A stretch of 24,591 bases of DNA from a virus. Location of the stretch: positions 1 to 24,591 of IMG/VR virus record IMGVR_UViG_3300021441_000010, one strand, 5' to 3'. Shown here in pieces: positions 1-6,338 of this stretch. Under the pieces are notes generated by a model that was given only the letters and a program-made list of their open reading frames with translations, was not told the origin of the DNA and searched no databases. The position numbers were made by a program, and so were the translations under genes. Each line of letters begins with the position of its first letter. Within the stretch, counting starts at the first letter, position 1.

Positions 1-625
1 CTGGCGTCCACCCCTGCTTCTCGGCATCCCAGATGGTGGGATTGTCCTCGTGCCTGGTGTCGATGAGGCGCGTCTGCCCATTGTCGCAGCGCTTCTTGAG
101 CCAGTGCGTGGGCGTGTCGGGGTTGGTGTCAGCGATGAGTTGCTGGTAGGGCATCCGGCCATTCCGCAAGGGCCGGGTCAGCAGTTCCCACTCGTTCTCG
201 GTCAGCTCAATCGCTTCCTGGACATAGACGATATCGTATTCCGTGGACAGGGTGCGCGAGGGCTTGTCGAGGCCGCCGACGACCAGCGTCGAGCCATTGG
301 GGTAGTGGTAGGCTTGCCGTAGCCGCCGCTGCCCCCCGGACGAGAGGGCCGGGTGCCCCACCGGCAGCACCTTTTGCTCAAAGGTCACCAGGCCGGATTC
401 AGTGAGCGAGTCGCGGGTCTTGCGGACAATCAGCCCACGCATCCCCGGGTACTTGGTGGCGCACGCATGGAGCTTTTCCAGGCACGTCCGCGACTTGCCG
501 GTGCCGGCCGGCCCCGAGAGGAGCAGTTCGCCGTTGCGATCGCGAAGCACTTTCAGCACCGTCGGGTTCATGAGGAACGGCCGGCGGTCGGGGTGCAAAT
601 CGGCTTCGGGGACGGTGACCTGCAT
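1..625 (-). CDS. Phage terminase large subunit (ATPase part, C-terminus off the window)
   Basis: This is the motor and nuclease subunit that packages phage DNA into the prohead; only the first ~208 residues are present. A Walker A loop SGPAGTGKS sits at residues 37-45. It is followed by a Walker B-like strand, DIVYVQEA, at 131-138, where the usual DE is QE. The stretch after it (ELTENEWELLTRPLRNG, then IADTNPDTPTHWLKKR) is the familiar coupling region of large terminases whose substrates are double-stranded concatemers. The start is the ATG 24 bases after the small-subunit stop; its Shine-Dalgarno is weak. The nuclease domain would lie beyond position 1. The family call is firm; which packaging type (cos, pac) cannot be told. 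Confidence 0.93.
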   Translation of the reverse strand, partial: MQVTVPEADLHPDRRPFLMNPTVLKVLRDRNGELLLSGPAGTGKSRTCLEKLHACATKYPGMRGLIVRKTRDSLTESGLVTFEQKVLPVGHPALSSGGQRRLRQAYHYPNGSTLVVGGLDKPSRTLSTEYDIVYVQEAIELTENEWELLTRPLRNGRMPYQQLIADTNPDTPTHWLKKRCDNGQTRLIDTRHEDNPTIWDAEKQGWTP

Positions 626-649
626 CAGTCGCTCGCTTGAGTTGCCGGC

Positions 650-1186
650 TTAGACTTCGGCGGCCGGGTCGCCGCCGATATAGACCTTGACAATCTCTCC
701 ACTGTGCTCGTGCTTCTCGGTCCAGTCGCCCTTCTCCTGAGCCAACTGCTTTTGGTACTCGCGGTACTCCTTGAGCAGCCCCGTATCCACTTCATACTCT
801 TCCACGCGTACGAAGTTGTCGCCGCCGCCCGTGCCCTTGATGGTCCGCACCTGAATACCCTGGTCGCCTCCCGGTGCCTTCTGGTGCTCGGGATCCTTGC
901 CGCGGGCCTCAATCACCGCTTCCATCCGGGCCAGCATTCGCTTCAAAGATTCGATCCGGCGGGCGCGCCTGGCCAGCCCGCGGCTAATGATCCTCTCTTC
1001 GATTTCGGCCACCAACTCTTCCACTTTTTGGCTGAACTCAGGGACCGCCAACCATCGCCGCAGCGTCTTCTCGTCAATGTCGAGTTGCTCCGCGATCTTC
1101 CGGTTGGAAAGCTTGTCCTCCGCCAGCAGTTCAGCCGCCTGCAGCTTGATGCTATTCCATTTGAAACTATGGACATTTGTGGACAT
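650..1186 (-). CDS. Phage terminase small subunit
   Basis: This DNA-recognition partner of the large terminase subunit lies directly upstream of it. The N-terminus carries a helix-turn-helix resembling resolvase/transposase types (LSNRKIAEQLDIDEKTLRRWL), followed by a long charged helical region with many Glu, Arg and Lys that fits the oligomerisation part of small terminases. The chosen ATG gives 178 residues and overlaps the previous gene by 20 bases. An alternative TTG start at 1222 adds 12 residues of unlikely sequence. The assignment rests on the helix-turn-helix plus coiled-coil layout and on position next to the large subunit. Confidence 0.8.
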   Translation of the reverse strand: MSTNVHSFKWNSIKLQAAELLAEDKLSNRKIAEQLDIDEKTLRRWLAVPEFSQKVEELVAEIEERIISRGLARRARRIESLKRMLARMEAVIEARGKDPEHQKAPGGDQGIQVRTIKGTGGGDNFVRVEEYEVDTGLLKEYREYQKQLAQEKGDWTEKHEHSGEIVKVYIGGDPAAEV

Positions 1187-1553
1187 TTTCTGACTGTACA
1201 CCCGCTCCCGCATTCGCCCCAAAAAACTGCCGATGGGTCGGCAGCCCTTTCAGTTCCAACCATCGCGCCAGCACCCGCCCGACCCGTCGGAACAACTCAC
1301 GCCCGCGACTGGCCCGCCGCTCGTAAATCGCCAGCAAGTGCGGCAACTCCACCGGCGAAGGCCGCACCACCCCGGTGCTGGTGTGAACCTCTCCCAACTG
1401 CCCCAGCACCACGCTGCACGCCGCACAGGCGGATGACCCGCGCGGCACCGGCACCTTGCGACAAATCTTGCAAAACCGCCGCGTGTCCTTGTGACCCTGC
1501 TTGGGGCCGTCTTGTCCCGGCCGCCGCTCTTTTGTATGGTCGAAGCCAGACAT
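1167..1553 (-). CDS. Small CxxC (zinc-ribbon-like) protein at head of packaging operon
   Basis: This 128-residue protein is of unknown function. Residues 28-46 hold two CxxC pairs (FCKICRK ... ACAAC) that look like a small zinc ribbon. The rest is basic, with a helical Arg-rich segment (YERRASRGRELFRRVGRVLARW). It is the first gene after a good sigma70-like promoter and overlaps the terminase small subunit. A DNA- or RNA-binding regulator of the packaging operon is possible. I note, without evidence of homology, that phage Mu uses a small zinc-finger protein (Com) to control Mom, and a Mom-like gene lies elsewhere in this window. The start follows a GAGAACAGGACC leader; the open frame runs further upstream, but that part crosses the promoter. 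Confidence 0.55.
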   Translation of the reverse strand: MSGFDHTKERRPGQDGPKQGHKDTRRFCKICRKVPVPRGSSACAACSVVLGQLGEVHTSTGVVRPSPVELPHLLAIYERRASRGRELFRRVGRVLARWLELKGLPTHRQFFGANAGAGVQSENVHKCP

Positions 1554-1584
1554 GGTCCTGTTCTCACCAACCGGACTGTGCCGA

Positions 1585-1619
1585 GAGCCGGACAACTGCG
1601 TTGACGCGCGGCCCGGCTC
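1585..1619 (-). promoter_or_regulatory. Stem-loop in the leader of the packaging operon
   Basis: Arms GAGCCGG (1585-1591) and CCGGCTC (1613-1619) form a 7-bp stem. The loop contains a second small inverted repeat, CAAC-TGC-GTTG (1593-1603). The element lies between the predicted transcription start and the first start codon, so it could act on the RNA or as an operator. Its role is inferred from position only. Confidence 0.35.
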
Positions 1620-1623
1620 GTCT

Positions 1624-1652
1624 TTTGTAAGAGCAACAAGATCGCTTGTCAA
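1624..1652 (-). promoter_or_regulatory. Sigma70-like promoter of the packaging operon
   Basis: On the minus strand there is a perfect -35 TTGACA (1652-1647), a 17-base spacer and a -10 TACAAA (1629-1624, 4 of 6 matches). Transcription would begin near 1617, leaving a ~64-base leader before the CxxC gene at 1553. Confidence 0.55.
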
Positions 1653-1674
1653 TCTCAGCCCACCACCCACACGG

Positions 1675-2631
1675 TCAAAACAGGTCGCGCTGTTCCACCG
1701 ACTCAACCGTCTCCCCATTATCCGTTGCATCATCGTTGCTGCTGCCATAGATCGGCCCATTGACCAACAGCACCTCCGGCGCCACCTGCCCCTTGCTTCC
1801 TCTTTGGCCCTGGACCGCCAGCCCTTTCGCGCGCGAGCAGTCGAGCTTCTTCCACCCAGCCGCCGCCGGGTACAACTCGGCCAACTCCGGAGAGTCGTAG
1901 TAGCTCACCACGACGCGAGCTAACCGAAATTGCGACAGCAGCCGCGCCAGTCGCTTGTGGTCCGCTGGGGCCAAATCGTGCGTGTAGACCGCACTGCCGC
2001 GACTGGAGGGCAGGTAGGGCGGGTCCACGTAAATCGCCACCCCGTCCTGGTCCTCGATCTTCTCCAGCAGTAAGAACCCGTCCCGGCGCAGGATGGTGAC
2101 TTTCCTGAGCCGGCGCCGCCAGGCCGGGATAGAATCGACCGCCGACGCGAACCTGGTGCCCTGGATACCGCCGTTCAGGGTGTAGCGCACGCAGAAATTA
2201 TTATTCCACTGTCTCGTCCCGATGACGCCGTTGCGGCCCACCCACGAGGCGACGAAGAAGTGGTAAGCGCGGTCCAGGTCCGGTGAGGCATCGTTCATGA
2301 TGTCTGGGGCTGCCTTGAGGAAGTTGGCCGATTGCCAAAAGATGCCCTCATGGACAAGTGTCCGGCGCAAGCGCCGATAAAGGGCGGGGGCGAGCCGATC
2401 ATCGCGGACCACGAGGGCCAGATTAATCAAATCCCCGTGAAGGTCGTTCACGGTTTCCTGCGAGCAAGCCGGCTTCTCCAACAAAACCGCCATAGAACCA
2501 CAAAATGGCTCCCAATAACAGCGGTGCTTGCCGAGTTGCTGTACGATGGTCGGCGCCATGGTCCGTTTCCCACCGAACCAGGGAGCGATGGCGGTAATCT
2601 TCATGGCGGGCTGCGCTGCCGAAGAAGACAT
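1675..2631 (-). CDS. Dam-type (D12 class) N6-adenine DNA methyltransferase
   Basis: Predicted to transfer a methyl group from S-adenosylmethionine to N6 of adenine in a short DNA target. Residues 17-47 hold the D12-class N-terminal signature (PWFGGKR, then YWEPFCGSMAVL, the SAM-binding motif I). The catalytic motif IV DPPY is intact at about residues 203-206. Total length is 318 residues, slightly longer than typical Dam-like enzymes. The ATG at 2631 follows TAGGAG at good spacing, and this ribosome site overlaps the stop of the gene before it. A further upstream start would only add an Arg/His-rich tail read from a 12-bp repeat. No cognate restriction enzyme is seen nearby, so it is an orphan phage methyltransferase, likely protective. 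Confidence 0.9.
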   Translation of the reverse strand: MSSSAAQPAMKITAIAPWFGGKRTMAPTIVQQLGKHRCYWEPFCGSMAVLLEKPACSQETVNDLHGDLINLALVVRDDRLAPALYRRLRRTLVHEGIFWQSANFLKAAPDIMNDASPDLDRAYHFFVASWVGRNGVIGTRQWNNNFCVRYTLNGGIQGTRFASAVDSIPAWRRRLRKVTILRRDGFLLLEKIEDQDGVAIYVDPPYLPSSRGSAVYTHDLAPADHKRLARLLSQFRLARVVVSYYDSPELAELYPAAAGWKKLDCSRAKGLAVQGQRGSKGQVAPEVLLVNGPIYGSSNDDATDNGETVESVEQRDLF

Positions 2632-2641
2632 CTTAAGACTC

Positions 2642-2998
2642 CTACGTCTGTGCCTGTATCTGTGCCTGTGCCTTGGTCTGTGCCTGTGACTCACTCGACG
2701 CTGGCAAGCCCCGGCAGCGGACGCGCCGGGCTACCTCTCTGGCCCACTGCCAGAAATCCGCCCGGGCCTCCTCTGGCGTCTGCCGATTCTGGCCGCCGCT
2801 GGCCGTGCAGCAGAACCAACTGTACTGCCCGTCGCTCCAGCGGTGCGTCATGGCTGCGAGGATGACGTCGTAAGCTGCCGCCTTCTCGTCCCGGCTGACC
2901 GGCAGCGTTACCAGAGAAGGAGCTGCCTCGTGGGCCGCACCCTGGGTGGCCTCCGGTAATGCTGACTTTGCCGCAGTGTTCTCAGGCTCTCCTTGCAT
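2642..2998 (-). CDS. Hypothetical protein with Gln/Ala repeat tail
   Basis: A 118-residue protein I do not recognise. The centre (about residues 40-95) is the only part that looks folded, with aromatic and Cys-rich stretches such as HRWSDGQYSWFCCTASGG and ADFWQWAREVARRVRCRG. The N-terminus is Ala/Glu-rich and the C-terminus is a low-complexity Gln-Ala-Gln-Thr tail encoded by a 12-bp tandem repeat. The ATG at 2998 has a GGGAGGAG site 11 bases upstream and lies inside the end of the DpdA-like gene (91-base overlap). It is translationally linked to the following adenine methyltransferase, whose ribosome site overlaps its stop codon. Confidence 0.55.
   Translation of the reverse strand: MQGEPENTAAKSALPEATQGAAHEAAPSLVTLPVSRDEKAAAYDVILAAMTHRWSDGQYSWFCCTASGGQNRQTPEEARADFWQWAREVARRVRCRGLPASSESQAQTKAQAQIQAQT
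2646..2687. repeat. 12-bp tandem repeat (three copies of GTCTGTGCCTGT)
   Basis: Copies lie at 2646-2657, 2658-2669 (one mismatch) and 2676-2687, with a 6-base interruption before the third. Read on the minus strand they encode the Gln-Ala-rich tail of the preceding gene and lie just upstream of the methyltransferase ribosome-binding site. Confidence 0.8.
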
Positions 2999-3822
2999 AT
3001 TTCCGTGTTCTCCTCCCAGGTGGCCGCGTAGGCGCCGGCCCGCACCCGATCCTTCCAGCACGATTGCAGTACCGGCCCGCTCGAGTCTGTGCTGAGCGTC
3101 AACCCATGCTGGTCACACAACCAAAGCAACCCACCAAGCACCGGCCGGAACATGACGCCAAAGATATGAACCCGACTCACGCCGGCGTCGGCAATGAGCG
3201 GCAGCACCGACCAGGCCGTGGCCCAGAACGTGGGAATCCACCGCCGGAACCAGCCGAGAATGCACCAGCCGCCCAGCCCAATCCAGTCCGCCGGAATCGC
3301 GCACTGCAACACGCCCTCAACACACTCCCGGTACTGCTGCGCGTCCACGCCCTGGCAAGCCAGCACGAGCTTGCGCGGCTCGAGCCGGTATCGCTGCGAG
3401 GACAGGTAGGCCGCCGCGTCCACGGTGATTGCCACGGCCCGCTCGGCGTCCTCAACTGTCCACCGCTCCTTGCGGCGGCGGCCGTTGTGCCACTTCTCGT
3501 CAATCAAACAGTCATAGCTGACGAGGGCCTCGGCCTGCCACGGGTAGCCCCAGAAGCGGTGGGCTTCGCGCTCCCAACGCAACTGCCGCTCAAGGGCTGC
3601 GGCACAATCCAACCGCGCCTCCGGCGCGTCGGAGAATGCGCCGGAGAATGCGCCGGAATCCAGGATGCCAACCACCTGTGCTGCTTCCGTTGCGGTGAAC
3701 CGCGACTTGGGACCATAAGCCCCACTGAAGCAACGTCGGCCCGTCAGGTTGAGCCGTCGGCTCTGGACGTTCTGCGCATCCGCGCCGACGTACAGCAACA
3801 CTCCCTCGTCCTTGTCCGGCAT
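2908..3822 (-). CDS. TGT/DpdA-like transglycosylase (putative 7-deazaguanine DNA modification)
   Basis: The 304-residue protein has the landmark order of the tRNA-guanine transglycosylase (TGT) superfamily. These are ILDSGAF at residues 53-59 (position of the DSGGFQ substrate Asp), SYDCLIDE at 102-109, CQGVD at 156-160 (QGG-like loop), IGLGG at 181-185, VHIFGV at 218-223 and TDSSGP at 245-250, where the nucleophilic Asp is expected. I do not see the CxCxxC zinc site of true queuine tRNA enzymes. With the phage setting, this favours a DpdA-like enzyme that swaps guanine in DNA for preQ0/ADG-type bases over a tRNA enzyme. The start follows AAAGGAGCGGTC. No queuosine-pathway genes are in the window. 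Confidence is high for fold, moderate for DNA as substrate. Confidence 0.72.
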   Translation of the reverse strand: MPDKDEGVLLYVGADAQNVQSRRLNLTGRRCFSGAYGPKSRFTATEAAQVVGILDSGAFSGAFSDAPEARLDCAAALERQLRWEREAHRFWGYPWQAEALVSYDCLIDEKWHNGRRRKERWTVEDAERAVAITVDAAAYLSSQRYRLEPRKLVLACQGVDAQQYRECVEGVLQCAIPADWIGLGGWCILGWFRRWIPTFWATAWSVLPLIADAGVSRVHIFGVMFRPVLGGLLWLCDQHGLTLSTDSSGPVLQSCWKDRVRAGAYAATWEENTEICKESLRTLRQSQHYRRPPRVRPTRQLLLW

Positions 3823-3839
3823 GACCGCTCCTTTGCTGC

Positions 3840-4079
3840 CTACTCCCTGCTTCCATCCAGCCCCAGCAACTCCAGCATCTTCCCCTGTGGCTGCCGCCCA
3901 TGCTCTTTATGGGACCACACCGGCTCCTGCCCATTCCGGCGGTGCTCGATGCGACAGCCAGCCGCTCGCAACTCCTGGTCAACCACATGCCAGGGGCGGC
4001 GCTCGCGCCAGGCATGCAACGAGTCATCGGCCTCGGCGCCGTCGTGGCACTTTTTCCCTTTGCCGCCCATCAGTCCCAC
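3840..4079 (-). CDS. Hypothetical small phage protein
   Basis: A 79-residue basic protein with a compact central segment (SLHAWRERRPWHVVDQEL, then AAGCRIEHRRNGQEPVW) that could be a small winged-helix or double-stranded-RNA-like fold. I do not recognise the family. The GTG at 4079 is chosen because GGAGG lies 8 bases upstream; an ATG at 4070 and a GTG at 4115 are alternatives. It sits between the DUF2303-like gene and the DpdA-like gene, with a 17-base gap to the latter. Confidence 0.5.
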   Translation of the reverse strand: MGLMGGKGKKCHDGAEADDSLHAWRERRPWHVVDQELRAAGCRIEHRRNGQEPVWSHKEHGRQPQGKMLELLGLDGSRE

Positions 4080-4130
4080 GCCCACTTCCTCCCGTTCAGC
4101 CCAGCCCGCCGACACTTGCTCTGTTGCCGC

Positions 4131-4991
4131 TTACGGCTCCCCCAGCCAGCACGGAATCCCATCCTCATCCAGGGCCTGTCCCAGCATGTCCCCGAGCTGT
4201 AATTCCGCCCGCGCCAGCCCGTTCTCCAGCTGCCCCGGCAGCGGTGTCAGCTTGAACTTCTGCACCTGGGCCTGAATGTCCACGTCAAAGCTACATTCGA
4301 TCTGTAGCCGAATCTGCGGGAAGCCACTGGCGAACACCAACACATCCAGACTCACGTACTCCGGCAGCTGCCCCGCGCCGCTCACCTTGGCAATCATCGA
4401 CTTGCCGACCGATGACCCATCGTTCCGCACGGCACTGTCGCCGCTGGCGGTGACGTTCCAGTTGATCTCCTTCACCACGTCCACGAAGCTCCGGTCCTGT
4501 CCCAGGCAGTCACGGAACACCGTCTTGAGCAGCAACAAGAGGGGCTTGTGCTCGAGCCAGGTATCGCCTTCCAGCGCCTGCAGCTTTTTCCACTGAGCCG
4601 ACAGGGTCAAAGGCAGGGTGCAGCGATCGCGACGGGTGCTATCCTCCTCGATGCACACCACACCTTTCCGTGAATACCAGCACACCGGCCCAAGCGACCG
4701 GCCCAGGATCGCCGCTGCCGCTACTGTCTCAGCCTTCCCGCCACTCCGGCGCTCCCCGGCCGGGCCGTTGCCGCTTTGCAGCCGCTTGGCCCGCTTGGCG
4801 AACTGGATCACCGTTTCCAGGCTACCGGCTGTGTGCAGCCGCATCCCTGGGGCCGCCTCCACCCGCACCGGCTTGCCGTCGCCGTCGAGTAGGTAATAGA
4901 CGTAGGACGGCTCCAGGTCCGGTTTCTTGAACTGCAAGCCCTTGGCCTTGGTTGCCAACTCACCGATGGCTTTCACGAAGTCACTGAGCAT
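4131..4991 (-). CDS. Phage protein of unknown function, possibly DUF2303-like
   Basis: A 286-residue soluble protein. The segment order reminds me of the phage DUF2303/YfdQ group: an N-terminal helix, an SLETVIQFAKRAKRL segment, a WYSRKGVVCIEED strand pair, LTLSAQWKKLQALEG, then a C-terminal LGQALDEDGIPCWLGEP ending. The match is from general pattern and size only. Members of that group lie near phage recombination and regulatory genes and have no known biochemical role. The ATG follows a weak GGTGAG site. The neighbours on both sides are also phage-type unknown proteins in the same direction. Confidence 0.65.
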   Translation of the reverse strand: MLSDFVKAIGELATKAKGLQFKKPDLEPSYVYYLLDGDGKPVRVEAAPGMRLHTAGSLETVIQFAKRAKRLQSGNGPAGERRSGGKAETVAAAAILGRSLGPVCWYSRKGVVCIEEDSTRRDRCTLPLTLSAQWKKLQALEGDTWLEHKPLLLLLKTVFRDCLGQDRSFVDVVKEINWNVTASGDSAVRNDGSSVGKSMIAKVSGAGQLPEYVSLDVLVFASGFPQIRLQIECSFDVDIQAQVQKFKLTPLPGQLENGLARAELQLGDMLGQALDEDGIPCWLGEP

Positions 4992-5094
4992 CGCTCACCA
5001 ACCCTTCCTGCCCCCCCCTATGAGGGCCATGTATCAATCCACGCGCCGGTTGATAGGTTTTGATAGTTGCCTGGTCGCTGGTCGCTCCCGTTCG

Positions 5095-5463
5095 TTACTT
5101 CCCTTTACCGCTGCTGCCGCCGCTCTCATCCTCCGCGTCCATGAACGTGCCTTGGTCGGGCCGCTCCGGGTTGTTACTCTGGAAGGTCATTTGCACGCCC
5201 ACTCCCGGCCGCACCCTAAAATCGCCGAACGTGGTATGCGAGGCCCGCGGCGGCAGCACCGCCTTGCAAGCCACCTTGGTTGCCACGCCGCCGCCGTCGG
5301 TGAGTTTCAGCTTCACCTTGATATCGACTTCTCGAACCTTGCCATCCTTGCCGCGATCTTCCAAATCCGTCACCGCTTCGGCAATCGCGGCGTCTACCAT
5401 TGCCCGCACCAGGCCATTGTCCAGTTCGCCCATCCGGTCCAGGGTCAAGGGTACTTTTGCCAT
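5095..5463 (-). CDS. Conserved phage protein of unknown function
   Basis: A 122-residue protein with an N-terminal helix (LDRMGELDNGLVRAMVDAAI) followed by DLEDRGKDGKVREVDIKVKL. This is the DRPxxxKxRxV plus beta-strand layout I know from a widespread small phage family of unknown function, often found beside replication genes. The C-terminus is acidic then Gly/Ser/Lys-rich. The ATG at 5463 follows AAAGGTGGGAGCG, so it is preferred over one three codons upstream. Confidence 0.65.
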   Translation of the reverse strand: MAKVPLTLDRMGELDNGLVRAMVDAAIAEAVTDLEDRGKDGKVREVDIKVKLKLTDGGGVATKVACKAVLPPRASHTTFGDFRVRPGVGVQMTFQSNNPERPDQGTFMDAEDESGGSSGKGK

Positions 5464-5570
5464 CGCTCCCACCTTTCACGCTGTTGCTCAGGGTTGTTCG
5501 TGTTGGCTGCTGTTTCTTCTTTACCTCAAGCCGGCCGCACAATACAGCCATCTACGACCGTTTTCCAATC

Positions 5571-6131
5571 TTACCCGCCTTCACCGCTCGTTACCACCGT
5601 TCCTTTTGGTGCCGCTGACACCGCGTTGACACCAGCCGCCCCAGCGCCGGCCAACGTCCCCGCGATCTGTTCCTCACGCCACCACTCGGCCAGCACCAGG
5701 ATCCGCTCCAGCATCCGCCGGTACTCGTCCTCGTTCCGCACCGGCACCGCGCCGACCGGTTGCCCGCACTCCCACTTGGCTTCAATCTCCAGCCCCTGCC
5801 GCCAGATCGACGCCCACACGTCGGCGGTCAGCCGCACCGCTGGCGTGCCGCTCACCACGTCCCCGCCCGGACTGAGCCGCAGCCAACCGCCAGCGGGGTC
5901 GCCGTCATCGGCGAAGACGACGCGAAGTTCGTTGGGTAGCCCCGGCGAATCAGGGAGTCGCACCGCTCGGAGGTCTTGGGCGACGTAGATGGCCACCTGT
6001 TTTTCCCCTTCTCGGCTCACCCAGGTGCCGACGCGCCGTAGCCATTCAGTTAGTGGTGTCTTTAGGCCGCCGCGCGTCGGCACTTCGGGAACTCTCTCGC
6101 CACCTTCCCCATCTTGACACCAACCCTTCAC
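5571..6131 (-). CDS. Hypothetical protein
   Basis: A protein of up to 186 residues that I do not recognise. The C-terminal half has a helical, Trp/Arg-rich part (EDEYRRMLERILVLAEWW) and ends in an Ala/Gly-rich tail. The N-terminal half is beta-rich (KQVAIYVAQDLRAVRL). The start is uncertain: GTG at 6131 lies very close to a possible promoter, while GTG at 6083 has a GAGAG sequence about 9 bases upstream. It lies between the primase-like gene and the small conserved phage protein. Confidence 0.55.
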   Translation of the reverse strand: MKGWCQDGEGGERVPEVPTRGGLKTPLTEWLRRVGTWVSREGEKQVAIYVAQDLRAVRLPDSPGLPNELRVVFADDGDPAGGWLRLSPGGDVVSGTPAVRLTADVWASIWRQGLEIEAKWECGQPVGAVPVRNEDEYRRMLERILVLAEWWREEQIAGTLAGAGAAGVNAVSAAPKGTVVTSGEGG

Positions 6132-6141
6132 AACTTTGAGT

Positions 6142-6174
6142 ACGTTCTATATATCTGTATCCAGTTCTCCCAAT
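6142..6174 (-). promoter_or_regulatory. Possible promoter upstream of the 5571-6131 gene
   Basis: The minus strand of this AT-rich patch reads TTGGGA, then about 14-16 bases, then TATATA/TATAGA. The 207-base gap to the primase-like gene holds only a 30-codon open frame with no ribosome site, which I do not call. A weak match; spacing is short. Confidence 0.25.
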
Positions 6175-6338
6175 TGTCACCTGGTGTAGATCTTCTCCGG
6201 TTCCCGCCAGCGAAGCTGCTTGACGAGTCGGTTGCAACTCTGCAAAGGTTCGATCCTCTGTCGTGTCATGGTGGGCTTGCTTGCCGGGCTTGCGTGCCGT
6301 TGGAGTCCTGCTACTGTTGTCGATCTTTCTGAGCCAGG

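Noticed and set aside
704-1630. Long plus-strand open frame opposite the terminase genes
   Set aside because: Its frame mirrors high-GC coding on the minus strand, with low-complexity Pro/Ala/Arg content and no recognisable domain; the minus-strand genes have motifs and ribosome sites.
2959-4275. 438-codon plus-strand open frame
   Set aside because: It is opposite the TGT-like and neighbouring genes; the product is Pro/Arg/Ala-rich without domain signals.
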